Shown here in pieces: positions 33,228-42,310 of a DNA stretch of 64,000 nucleotides. Both the position numbers and the translations under genes were made by a program. The notes beneath the pieces were generated by a model that worked only from the letters and a program-made list of their open reading frames with translations, did no database searches and had not been told where the DNA came from. Position 1 is the first letter of the stretch. Each line of letters begins with the position of its first letter. Source of the stretch: Pseudoselenomonas ruminantium (lineage in GTDB: Bacteria; Bacillota; Negativicutes; Selenomonadales; Selenomonadaceae); contig NZ_FRBC01000013.1 in NCBI RefSeq assembly GCF_900142515.1, positions 1 to 64,000 on the forward strand, in the 5' to 3' direction.

Positions 33228-35321
33228 TTATTTTTCAGCAAACCAAGCCTTTCTGGCCTGCCGCATTTGCGGCCATTGTGTCCCCCAATTATCTATCATC
33301 CGCGTTTCCCTGCGTAAAATATCGCGAAAATACCGCTCTAAGGTCTCTTGCTGAATGGTTTCCCCTGTATCCCGACGGCATATTGAGATTTTCATATCCG
33401 CCAGATCCACGCGACCATCTTCATCCGTGATTTCCCGCGACTCTGCCCGGCATTCATATTCGGAAGTACGTATACAGATCATATACGGACTGCGGGGAAA
33501 TATTGACATGCTGACTACATATTCGCGCTCTTTTCCTCCCAAAACTGCGGGCAAGTTGCCATCAATACCATCACAGGAAAAATCCAGGCACTTCCCCAAG
33601 GAAGAATAGATATCCAGAGCACTGGTAAGTTCATACACTGCCCCCACAGACGGTACACCATGCCCACGCATCATAAAAGCAGCCCCAGTCTGATGCTCGC
33701 TTAGGATATAATTTTTTTCATCATATATGGGAACGCCATGATCAGAATATACCGAAACCAGGAATTCATCATCATTGTAATTTTCCTCAAGGAAAGCAAA
33801 GAGTGTTTCCAACGCCCTGTCGCAATCTTTGATGCCCTGACTATTCCAATGATGATATATAGGGCGGCTGGGCAGATATACACTTGTTCTGGGCTTTTCC
33901 TCCTTCATGGAACGCTCTGCCAGCGCAAATGCGGTTTGAGTTGTAAGCGGTAATTGGAATTTATGTGCGCCCCAAGGGTGTGTATCCGCAGCATGCAAGA
34001 AAATGAATTGGTCTGTACCGCTAAAAGCCTCTATATGATGAATCGTTCTCTCCACACCCTGATAGACACGATTATCGTAAGCATTGACAATCAACCGGTC
34101 ATAGCCGCGCATGGTGCCATTATAAACACCCGTACCATCCCCCATGATATTCACACAATAATAGCCCAGCTCGTGCATACGCTCCGAAATACTCAAATAT
34201 TCTCTATTCAATGAATGGGATGCCTTCGCATTGAATATCTGGGAATGATATGGATAAAGCCCTGTTTCTATTGTAGCCAATGAAGGGAACGTATATTCAG
34301 ATACAGAATAATGATTGTTGAATATTACCCCTTTGCTGAAAAAGCGCAGGATATTCGGCACAAGTTCAAAATCCTTCTCCTGTACCGCCCGCCAGCAAAA
34401 ACCATCCAGCAAAATGTTCAGAACCACTTTGCATCTTCGGGCATCATGCTTCAAAAATACTGGTGCCGTGCAAAGCAGGCGATTTTCCGACACCAATGTC
34501 GTTGCATCCTCAAGCGCAAAAAAGCTGACCGCCCACTTGCCAAGATAATCCAGTGTACTCTCATTCTTGTTATAAAATTCCACGCGCTGATGTTCCCTGC
34601 TGCCCACCAATCCTATCAAAGCCTGTTCTCCGTTCAAATAAACTTCATGCTGTTTTCCACAATCCGCAACTTTTACCAGATCATAAACAAAATCTGCACC
34701 GCTGATCATGGCCATATCCGGCACATCTTTGATAAACTCCAGTAAACGCCCTTTATTATCCAGCATTTCCTGTTCCACATAAGCACCTGCGAATAAACGA
34801 TACTTATCGTCTGGAATCTCCTGCGGCAGAAATTCACCGGCAAAGATTGACTCTTGCGCTTCAATCCCTTTTTCTGTCATACGCATACGCGATGTAGCTA
34901 CCGGGGCATAATTGCCGACTCCCATTGCCAATGAAAAAATATCCAAGGCTTTCTCCAGTCTGTATCTTGGTATGTCAAACAGCACAGGTTCTTTATAAAA
35001 CTTATCCGCACACCCTGCATAAAATAACGCTTCTTCCCACTTCCCCAATCCATAGCAGACATCACGTAATATCTGCCATAATCTCCAATTTATCTTCCGT
35101 TTGGCATAGGCCTTGTACGCATACTCATAAGCAACAGCATGATTTTTATAATGCAGTGCATATTGGGCATAAAAAATATTGCCTTCTGTTTCATTCTCCG
35201 GCAGAAGCTGCCAAAACTCAATCAAGGTCTGCAGATAGTCATCGGTAAACTCGTTTCTGGCAGCATAGGACAACAATCTATGGAACAGTACCTTATTCTT
35301 TTCTCTTATTTCCCGTTCCAT
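33228..35321 (-). CDS. Soluble sulfatase/alkaline-phosphatase-superfamily protein with N-terminal helical repeats (paralogue 2)
   Basis: A 697-residue close paralogue of the downstream gene, with the same order: helical repeats (QYALHYKNHAVAYEYAYKAY), middle beta domain, then the alkaline-phosphatase fold with D in ILLDGFCWRAV, SEYTFPSLATIETG, H in LHAADTHPWG and YSDHGVPIY. The start has GGGAGGGG upstream. The pair arose by tandem duplication; blocks such as WQLLPENETEGNIFYA are identical. Like its sister it lacks export signals. Two or three copies suggest modification at different positions or of different sugars. Whether it is a transferase or a hydrolase cannot be decided from sequence. 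Confidence 0.75.
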   Translation of the reverse strand: MEREIREKNKVLFHRLLSYAARNEFTDDYLQTLIEFWQLLPENETEGNIFYAQYALHYKNHAVAYEYAYKAYAKRKINWRLWQILRDVCYGLGKWEEALFYAGCADKFYKEPVLFDIPRYRLEKALDIFSLAMGVGNYAPVATSRMRMTEKGIEAQESIFAGEFLPQEIPDDKYRLFAGAYVEQEMLDNKGRLLEFIKDVPDMAMISGADFVYDLVKVADCGKQHEVYLNGEQALIGLVGSREHQRVEFYNKNESTLDYLGKWAVSFFALEDATTLVSENRLLCTAPVFLKHDARRCKVVLNILLDGFCWRAVQEKDFELVPNILRFFSKGVIFNNHYSVSEYTFPSLATIETGLYPYHSQIFNAKASHSLNREYLSISERMHELGYYCVNIMGDGTGVYNGTMRGYDRLIVNAYDNRVYQGVERTIHHIEAFSGTDQFIFLHAADTHPWGAHKFQLPLTTQTAFALAERSMKEEKPRTSVYLPSRPIYHHWNSQGIKDCDRALETLFAFLEENYNDDEFLVSVYSDHGVPIYDEKNYILSEHQTGAAFMMRGHGVPSVGAVYELTSALDIYSSLGKCLDFSCDGIDGNLPAVLGGKEREYVVSMSIFPRSPYMICIRTSEYECRAESREITDEDGRVDLADMKISICRRDTGETIQQETLERYFRDILRRETRMIDNWGTQWPQMRQARKAWFAEK

Positions 35322-35342
35322 AAATCGACCCCTCCCTTTGGC

Positions 35343-36638
35343 TTATAAAGTATCAATCAAGGAAATAATGTTCCTGATTGGCATGAGATGCTGATCAGCC
35401 TCATAAGCCCGATGATGTGTCAGAATGCTTTTGGCGGTTGCTTCCATAGCCGGAAAAGCACTTCGCGTCAACTGATTCGCATAAATGACCACGTTTACCC
35501 CATGTCCGGCAAGTTCAGCCTCTGTTACCTGATTATAGGAAGTTGGCACCGCCACCAAAGGAACACGTTCAAAATCCAACCGGAATCTGTCACAAAAAGC
35601 AAAAACCTCGGCTGGATCCTGCTTACGAGAATGGATCATGATAGCATCTGCTCCGGCCTCAACATAGGCCTGCGCTCTTGCTATAGCATCTTCCATGCCC
35701 TTTTCCAGTATCAGGCTCTCTATACGGGCAATGATCATGAAATCATCTGTACGCTGCGCCTTCTTGCCCGCCCTCAATTTGGCACAGAAATGTTCCACCG
35801 AGTCCTGTTTTTGCTCAACCTCCGTACCAAAAAGAGAATTCTTTTTTAGACCAGTCTTGTCCTCCACGATAATAGCCGATACCCCCATGCGCTCCAAAGT
35901 GCGGACATTATAGACAAAATGTTCGATAAGGCCACCGGTATCCGCATCCAGAATAATCGGCTTCGTGGTGACATCCAGGACATCATCAATGGTTCGAATA
36001 CGCGAAGACATATCTACCAGCTCTATATCCGGCTTGCCCTTGGCGGTAGAATCGCACAGACTGGAAATCCACATCGCATCGAACTGATCCAGACCACCAT
36101 CATGCTCCACTACGGTTTTTTCTGCAATAAGCCCTGTCAGTCCGCTATGTACTTCAATGGTTTTGACAATGGGAACAATCCCCAACAACTTCTTCAATCT
36201 CCCCCGGCGGAATTCTGGCATAGCCAGCTTATCCCGCATACGGTCATCGATTTTCTTGATTTCATCATTATAAGTATAGGGGACTTCAATAAGCTTGCCG
36301 CCATATTTTGCCAGATTGATTGCCACATTGGCACGGATAGCAGATTCCGGCCCCCCCTGCCAATTATCTCCATGAATAACATAATCCGGCTGCAATTCCG
36401 TCAGAATATTATCATACATGATGTCCTCTTGCACTACGACCCGGGAAATCTCCGGAACCGCTTCGAGCATCGCTATCCTTTGCTCGATACTGACCGTAGG
36501 GAAGCGGTTATAACGCACCATCTCCCGGTCACATAGGACACCGGCAATAACATCACCGTATTCCGCTGCTTTTTTTATGAGATTGTAATGTCCTTCATGG
36601 ATGACATCTGTACAAAAGCAAGCATATACTGTGCTCAT
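35343..36638 (-). CDS. pepM: Cytidylyltransferase-phosphoenolpyruvate mutase fusion (Fom1-like layout)
   Basis: 431 residues. Residues 1-140 are a TagD-like nucleotidyltransferase with the HxGH motif as HEGH at 14-17 and VIHGDNWQGG near 87-96. Residues about 150-431 are PEP mutase of the isocitrate-lyase superfamily: DADTGG at 231-236 and the diagnostic EDKx5NS motif at 259-268 (EDKTGLKKNS), which separates true PEP mutase from lyases. PEP mutase makes the C-P bond by converting PEP to phosphonopyruvate and defines phosphonate biosynthesis. The same domain order occurs in Fom1 of fosfomycin producers, where the N-domain cytidylylates 2-hydroxyethylphosphonate. AGGAGGGG precedes the ATG. It is the first phosphonate gene of the operon. 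Confidence 0.95.
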   Translation of the reverse strand: MSTVYACFCTDVIHEGHYNLIKKAAEYGDVIAGVLCDREMVRYNRFPTVSIEQRIAMLEAVPEISRVVVQEDIMYDNILTELQPDYVIHGDNWQGGPESAIRANVAINLAKYGGKLIEVPYTYNDEIKKIDDRMRDKLAMPEFRRGRLKKLLGIVPIVKTIEVHSGLTGLIAEKTVVEHDGGLDQFDAMWISSLCDSTAKGKPDIELVDMSSRIRTIDDVLDVTTKPIILDADTGGLIEHFVYNVRTLERMGVSAIIVEDKTGLKKNSLFGTEVEQKQDSVEHFCAKLRAGKKAQRTDDFMIIARIESLILEKGMEDAIARAQAYVEAGADAIMIHSRKQDPAEVFAFCDRFRLDFERVPLVAVPTSYNQVTEAELAGHGVNVVIYANQLTRSAFPAMEATAKSILTHHRAYEADQHLMPIRNIISLIDTL

Positions 36639-36650
36639 TAAGCACCCCTC

Positions 36651-38690
36651 CTAGTCAAACAACACAAACGATTTTATCTGGTTCCACGCCTCTGACAGAA
36701 ATCGCTCTCTTATCCCCTGGTCAAATATTTCCTGACCATCCGTGCGCCGATAAATATGGACATAATAATCCCGCATATCTACCAGACCTTCCAGCTGGGT
36801 AAGCGCTGCACTTTCCAAGCGGAATTCATACTCTCTATCCCGCAGGCACAACTTGAAGGTCTGCCCCGGATAAATAGACATACTCACAGCATACTTGCGT
36901 CCCGGACCGCCGAAAGCCACCGGCAGACAGCCATCAATTTCATAAGGCAGCGAAAATCCTAAAACCTCAGCTAATACAGGATAAAAATCCACCACACTGG
37001 TAAGTTCCTCCACCAGCCCTGCTGATGGGATTCCCGCGCCTCTCAGCATCATAGCTGCTCCACTCTGATTTTCACTTAAAAGATATGGCTCATCATCATA
37101 AATGGAAACACCATGATCAGAATACAGGCTGACTACGTATTCATCTTTGCGATAATGCGCTTCGATATATTCAAACAACTGCCCCAAAACCCGATCCATA
37201 TGTCTTATATCATATTGATTGCTGCTCATATTCAATACGCTTTTTTTCTTAAAGACCGAATTGCTATACTCCTCCAAGATCCTGTCTTTCCATGAAAGCC
37301 TGGTCTGGCTTGGCGCAGCTATTTGAATATACGAATTGAAGGGATGGGCATCGGATATATGCATATAGAGGTAGTTATCCGTTTCACCAAAGGCATCCAA
37401 GTGTTCCATACAGCGATTCACCGCCTCATAGCAAGGATTGGTGAAATTATGTATGATATTTCTGTCAAAGCCTCTCAGCACACCATTATATATTCCGGCA
37501 GCATCACTCATCACATTGACACAATAATACCCCAAGGCTTTCATCTGTTCCGATATAACTGGCATTTTCTTGGACAGTTGGGTCTGTACCAGATCATGAA
37601 AGACCTGCGTATGATAGGTATAACATCCTGTTTCGATAGTAGGCAAGGATGGATATGTATGCTCAGCCACTGAAAAATTATTGTCAAAGATGATTCCTTT
37701 TGAAAAAAAGCGCATGATATTGGGTACATCCTTGTATCCTTGTTTTTTCAAGACCTGCCAGGCAAGACCATCCGCCAAAATGTTCAACACCAACTTTTTC
37801 CGTTTTTTGCTATGCCGTAATAAAACAGGCTCCGCAACTTGAAAAGGTGCAGAAGAGCGAATCATTGTGCTGCCCTTCTCCAGACGATAATACGAAAATT
37901 CCCAGCGTCCACAGCTTATCTGACGTTTTGTATCCGCATCGCAAAACTCGATAACCTGATTCCTCTCCTGCGGAGCTATGGGCAAAATGCAGTCATGTTC
38001 CGTCACATCTACCTTCATTTCTGTTCTGGTAATGCATTTCATGATTTCAAAAGGCATATCACAATATATTTGCGGCGCATGATGCTGTCCATCCAGACAA
38101 ACGGCCATATCACTGCGCATATTGATCCACCCATAGGGATTGTACACGCCACAATAATCCTGATAATCCCCATCATCATCATAACGCAGATATTGGCCTG
38201 CTACATTGCCATAATCCCCCTTCAGCCGCCCTTCCTCAAAATAATATTTTTTGCTGAAGGGGGCCTGGCCAGGATTGACCATGGCCTGACCAATGGCCCG
38301 CATAAGTTTCTCATCATCCAGCGGAATGACAAACTCAGACTTATTTTTTTTATGTGCCCAGAGCAACGCCTCATAATAATACTTACCGGCAAGATTCCCT
38401 TTTTTCTCCTGAACCATGCCCATCAATTCCCAATATCGGAAGTCAATGGCCCGGAAGTCAATGGCCTCCTGTATCTCCTTTTCTGCCAGATCATACTGCT
38501 CTCTGGCATAATACATCCTTGCCTTCAGATAAGATAACAAGGATTTGTCAGCCGCCAGCTGCTGCAAAGCAGTCAGACCCTGCATAAAATCATGGTCATA
38601 AAGCTCTGCCTCTGCCAGTTCCAACAATACACCATACAATTCTCGGGCCGTTCTCTGTTCCTGAACCGATTGTTTCCAGCACTCATCCAT
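36651..38690 (-). CDS. Soluble sulfatase/alkaline-phosphatase-superfamily protein (paralogue 3)
   Basis: 679 residues and more divergent than paralogues 1 and 2, but with the same plan: helical repeats in the first 120 residues (LKARMYYAREQYDLAEKEI), a beta-rich middle, and a sulfatase fold with D in ILADGLAWQVL, AEHTYPSLPTIETG, H in YMHISDAHPF and LYSDHGVSIY. No signal peptide or transmembrane helix. It overlaps the TPR gene upstream by eight bases and lies 12 bases before the PEP mutase gene, so it is translated with the phosphonate enzymes. It probably acts on a phosphate- or phosphonate-bearing glycan group; the direction of reaction is unknown. Confidence 0.75.
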   Translation of the reverse strand: MDECWKQSVQEQRTARELYGVLLELAEAELYDHDFMQGLTALQQLAADKSLLSYLKARMYYAREQYDLAEKEIQEAIDFRAIDFRYWELMGMVQEKKGNLAGKYYYEALLWAHKKNKSEFVIPLDDEKLMRAIGQAMVNPGQAPFSKKYYFEEGRLKGDYGNVAGQYLRYDDDGDYQDYCGVYNPYGWINMRSDMAVCLDGQHHAPQIYCDMPFEIMKCITRTEMKVDVTEHDCILPIAPQERNQVIEFCDADTKRQISCGRWEFSYYRLEKGSTMIRSSAPFQVAEPVLLRHSKKRKKLVLNILADGLAWQVLKKQGYKDVPNIMRFFSKGIIFDNNFSVAEHTYPSLPTIETGCYTYHTQVFHDLVQTQLSKKMPVISEQMKALGYYCVNVMSDAAGIYNGVLRGFDRNIIHNFTNPCYEAVNRCMEHLDAFGETDNYLYMHISDAHPFNSYIQIAAPSQTRLSWKDRILEEYSNSVFKKKSVLNMSSNQYDIRHMDRVLGQLFEYIEAHYRKDEYVVSLYSDHGVSIYDDEPYLLSENQSGAAMMLRGAGIPSAGLVEELTSVVDFYPVLAEVLGFSLPYEIDGCLPVAFGGPGRKYAVSMSIYPGQTFKLCLRDREYEFRLESAALTQLEGLVDMRDYYVHIYRRTDGQEIFDQGIRERFLSEAWNQIKSFVLFD

Positions 38691-39669
38691 TGGCCTGCTG
38701 CTCCTTCAGTATATACAACAGTGCCAGATCTGCCTGTGGCAGTTTGGCGGCAAAAGCCTGTGCCCGGCTCAAATCTCCCATGGCTGCCTGAATCACCGCC
38801 ATATTCCGCAGACTCTGCGCATCCTCTGCATCAATCTGCAGCGCAGCTTTAAGATATTTTTCGGCACATTCATAGTCATCGGCAGCATATTGGCCCGCAG
38901 CAAACTGATTCAGGATGCGTATCTTATCCCGCAGGGAACACTGCTGCGCTCTAACTTCAGCAATCTGTTGTTCTGCCTGAGCTGTTATTTCGGTCGCCTC
39001 TGCTGCCTTATCCTGTGTCTCCTCTGTTGCAGCTTCAGTTTTTGCAGGCTCTGTACAGCTACCATCTACCTGCGCAGCCTTCAGTTTTGCCTTTAACCGC
39101 TGCAATGCAGACAAAGCATCCTGCCCCTTCATCTTATTGTCTGCACCAGCAGCTTGTACCGGGATATTTTCTGCCGCCGGCATTACCTGCAGGAAATCTG
39201 CCAACGCAGGATAAGCCTGTCGTATTTTTTCGCCCTCACGGCGCACACAGTATTCCGTGCTATCCATGATCTGATCCTTTTGTTCCTGACTCATAGCTGC
39301 ACGATAATTCTTTACCAGAAAATCATACAGTGCCAACCCTTCATCATGACGATCCTGAATAAAGCACAACCTTGCCAGCAAAATACGGGCATCCACATGA
39401 TGGTTATCATAGCTCAACGTATTATTGATCCACTGAGCTGCCCGTTCATAGTCTCCCAACATAAAATAGCTGTAAGCGCCCTTATATAACAGATCTGGCT
39501 TGATATAACCTGCCTGTATCAGTTCTGCCAATATTTCCAATACCTTGGAATAATCTTCATGCACGAAGCATTCTTCCAGTTCAGCTACCTTAGGTTGGCA
39601 CTGTTGCAAATTACGCTCTGCAGCATTCTTCTGTGCCTGTCGTTTCATTTTCTTGCTAGCTTTCCCCAT
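38683..39669 (-). CDS. TPR-repeat protein with Ala/Glu/Gln-rich linker
   Basis: 328 residues. A basic N-terminus (MGKASKKMKRQAQKNAAERN) precedes TPR-like helices at about 30-130 (YFMLGDYERAAQWINNTL, LARLCFIQDRHDEGLALYDF). A low-complexity charged linker rich in A, E, T and Q spans about 200-245, and a final TPR block lies at 255-320 (YECAEKYLKAALQIDAEDAQ). It has no catalytic domain. Such proteins act as scaffolds; here it could hold glycosyltransferases or flagellin during modification. AAAGGAGG precedes the start. It sits at the border between glycosyltransferases and the phosphonate block. Confidence 0.7.
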   Translation of the reverse strand: MGKASKKMKRQAQKNAAERNLQQCQPKVAELEECFVHEDYSKVLEILAELIQAGYIKPDLLYKGAYSYFMLGDYERAAQWINNTLSYDNHHVDARILLARLCFIQDRHDEGLALYDFLVKNYRAAMSQEQKDQIMDSTEYCVRREGEKIRQAYPALADFLQVMPAAENIPVQAAGADNKMKGQDALSALQRLKAKLKAAQVDGSCTEPAKTEAATEETQDKAAEATEITAQAEQQIAEVRAQQCSLRDKIRILNQFAAGQYAADDYECAEKYLKAALQIDAEDAQSLRNMAVIQAAMGDLSRAQAFAAKLPQADLALLYILKEQQANG

Positions 39670-39716
39670 CGCAATTGCCTCCTTTTATTCCCAATATATA
39701 AAGTATTCGCTAAATA

Positions 39717-40949
39717 CTAAATTTTACCTGCCCGCATATCTCGACTAAATTTCGTGAGTTCTGCCGCTTCCAGCAACCGTTCCGCTCTATGCCGCCAGGT
39801 ATGCCTGTTTATCGTCCTGCCATAGGCGCTGCAGACTATGCCTTCCCGATAGCCATCATCTGACAGTAAATGCGGTATTACCTGCAACTGTTCTCCTATA
39901 TCCTGCCAGCCAAACATGAAGATGTCCCGGTTCTGAACAAATTCCTCGGCTAAATATGCAGAGTATTCACTTACCACCACAGCTCCATTAAGCATTGCGG
40001 TAAACACTCTGTCATGGGCCCCATCATTGAAAACTGCCTCATCATTCACGACCACTTTCGCCTCAGCCATAACCTGCAGCATACCTTCATAAGCGATTGC
40101 CCCATGCAGCTTGGCCCCATGCGGTAGATCTGCCACCTCCCAACCATCGCCAAAAATATCCAAGGCAATCCCATTCCGCAAAAGCTCCGCAACCAATTTT
40201 CGACGCCGCCAGCCCTTGATATAGCAAAGAATAGCTGGAAAATAATAGGCAGCTGCCTGAAAATAATTGTCTTCTGCCATCCCTCTGGCAGCAAGCACCT
40301 TATCGGCAGCCGCAACCACACTCAAAGGTTCATTCTGTAGTAGATACACGATATCTTCCAACATATTCAACATATAATGTGACGGCAGGACACCAAACTT
40401 CTCCCATTCAGGCCCTTGCCGTATATCACCAAAAGCGCCGGCACTGAATACGACTTCATAGGACGATTGCTTCTTTCTTTCCAGTAATTCCTCTAACGAA
40501 AGGCCGCTGACAGTTCCCCCTAAAGGCATGAACATCTTATATTTATCAACAGATAGATCCATCCGAGAAAAATATTCCTTATCCGTGCGATCCAAATAAG
40601 TGACGATATGATATCTGGCTGCATCAGCATACCCATTGCAATATGGATTAAAGGGTTCATCAAGCAAGATTGATATATGCGGCACATCCAAATCGGCATA
40701 TACGTCCACTATCTGGTCATCGCTATACTTTATATGCATTCCCATAGCATTTACGCCAATGCTTAAATCAATGATCTGATTCTCCCGCAATAAAGAAAGC
40801 GCTGCCCTTATTTCCTCTGGTTCTGCCGTATTGCAGGTTATGACATTGTGTCCCATATCTGCAATCCCCGCCGCCAGACTCTGCATATTGGGATATATAG
40901 CCGGATGCATGTCTTTATTTCCCAGCCAAACCAATATATTCACGTTCAT
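39717..40949 (-). CDS. CgeB-like GT-B glycosyltransferase
   Basis: About 410 residues; a GTG directly before the ATG at 40949 is an alternative start. The N-terminal half (ILVWLGNKDMHPAIYPNMQSLA, VPHISILLDEPFNPYC) resembles the DUF3880/CgeB acceptor domain. The C-terminal half is a Glyco_trans_1_2 donor domain: GIALDIFGDGWEVADLP, GAIAYEGMLQVMAEAKVVVN, GAHDRVFTAMLNGAVVVSEY and a terminal RHTWRHRAERLLEA. The sequence E-x7-E expected for donor binding lies in the last block. Soluble. Enzymes of this type occur in flagellin and spore-coat glycan clusters; the sugar is unknown. It lies nine bases from the next gene upstream. Confidence 0.8.
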   Translation of the reverse strand: MNVNILVWLGNKDMHPAIYPNMQSLAAGIADMGHNVITCNTAEPEEIRAALSLLRENQIIDLSIGVNAMGMHIKYSDDQIVDVYADLDVPHISILLDEPFNPYCNGYADAARYHIVTYLDRTDKEYFSRMDLSVDKYKMFMPLGGTVSGLSLEELLERKKQSSYEVVFSAGAFGDIRQGPEWEKFGVLPSHYMLNMLEDIVYLLQNEPLSVVAAADKVLAARGMAEDNYFQAAAYYFPAILCYIKGWRRRKLVAELLRNGIALDIFGDGWEVADLPHGAKLHGAIAYEGMLQVMAEAKVVVNDEAVFNDGAHDRVFTAMLNGAVVVSEYSAYLAEEFVQNRDIFMFGWQDIGEQLQVIPHLLSDDGYREGIVCSAYGRTINRHTWRHRAERLLEAAELTKFSRDMRAGKI

Positions 40950-40958
40950 CACCAGCCA

Positions 40959-42293
40959 CTATACTAAAAATACATCTTCGTTCCTTACTTCCGGCAACTG
41001 CTGCAACAACAGCTTGGTACTATTGCCATTATCTTTTACATAAATTTTATGTATGCGTCCTTCCATATATAGAAAATTAGCATCTGCACAGGTCAAAATC
41101 TCTATCTTATCCCGGTCTGGAATCAGCAAGTACCTTCTTCCTTTTTCCGTAAAAATCAGGCTTGAGGAAAATCCTGTCTGAGCCAACCTGTCATCAATGA
41201 TAAATTGCAGCTTATAGGAATCTTCCATATCCAGCAAAGCGCTAACTATATCCAACCCATAACCTCTCTCGTCGTTCAGTACCGCACTGTACTGCAAGCA
41301 GGTCATGTTTTCCATCTCAAAAGCCGCCAATAATTCTTTACGGAAATTTTCCTTTTCTAATTTTATATGCTTTCGATAATCAGCCTGCCGCTTGTAAGCT
41401 GTCAAAAAATCTGCCAGAATTTCATCTATTTTCTCCAGTATACCCTTAAAATCATCATCATGTATCTTGAAATCATCGGGAATATCGATATCGACATCAT
41501 TTGCCGCAGCCCCTTTCCGTCCGGTTATGACCACACACCCAGACAAAGCCGCCTCCCGGGGAATCCTGTCCTTGCCGGGATGATGGCCGAAATCAATATA
41601 TACTTTGGCCACTAGCAACAGCTCACGAACCTGCTGCGGCGTCATATTCTGAATCGGTTTCCAGTTTATATCCGGCCGCTGTGCCATGATTTTCATGGTA
41701 GTTTCCATGCCTTTCTTCGGATTAAAAACCACCATATCTTTTTTACTTATCAGATTCACATTACCAAGCAAAAATTTATTCTCCAAATAATCCCCTACCA
41801 TAAGGATATCCTTTTCCTGTACACCGTTGCAGCGAATGAACTGCCTCGCATATTCAGACTGACACCAGTGCATGATATGTTCATCATCATCGAAATAAAA
41901 AAATCTTGGCAAGGGTTTAGTGGTAATCCGGGAAAGATCTAAACGATTCAGGATTTCCTGCACTCTGAAAATGTAGTTATCTACACTAAGCCACCAAATT
42001 ATTTTTCGAATCTTACTGTTGGATAATGACGTAAAGGGAAAGGCTTCAAAAAAAATCAAAATACTTTTTTCATCATCAGGAATCGGTATAGTTGTCCAAT
42101 CCAAATGGTATTTTTTATATTCCTCGGCAACTGGACTGACCTGATTCGTTCCTGACTGCGATAAATAAACCATTTTCGCCTGGATTCCCATAGAAGTCAA
42201 CTGCGATGCTAACTGATGAAGCAATGTTGGCCCTCCCGTGAATATATTAGCAGGGCATAAAATGTACACTGTAGTATCGGAAAATACTTTCAT
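40959..42293 (-). CDS. GT-B-fold glycosyltransferase (GT4/WsaF-like)
   Basis: 444 residues from the ATG at 42293 with GGAGGTG upstream; the frame continues to 42329 inside the preceding gene. The N-terminus has the GT-B glycine loop YILCPANIFTGGPTLLHQLA; later blocks include IIWWLSVDNYIF, VVFNPKKGMETTMKIM, KVYIDFGHHPGKDRIPREAALSG and VVITGRKGAAANDVD, which correspond to the donor-site region of WsaF-like rhamnosyltransferases. The C-terminal 90 residues are unassigned. No membrane helix. The substrate is not evident. Confidence 0.75.
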   Translation of the reverse strand: MKVFSDTTVYILCPANIFTGGPTLLHQLASQLTSMGIQAKMVYLSQSGTNQVSPVAEEYKKYHLDWTTIPIPDDEKSILIFFEAFPFTSLSNSKIRKIIWWLSVDNYIFRVQEILNRLDLSRITTKPLPRFFYFDDDEHIMHWCQSEYARQFIRCNGVQEKDILMVGDYLENKFLLGNVNLISKKDMVVFNPKKGMETTMKIMAQRPDINWKPIQNMTPQQVRELLLVAKVYIDFGHHPGKDRIPREAALSGCVVITGRKGAAANDVDIDIPDDFKIHDDDFKGILEKIDEILADFLTAYKRQADYRKHIKLEKENFRKELLAAFEMENMTCLQYSAVLNDERGYGLDIVSALLDMEDSYKLQFIIDDRLAQTGFSSSLIFTEKGRRYLLIPDRDKIEILTCADANFLYMEGRIHKIYVKDNGNSTKLLLQQLPEVRNEDVFLV

Positions 42294-42310
42294 TGAAACA
42301 CCTCCATAGG

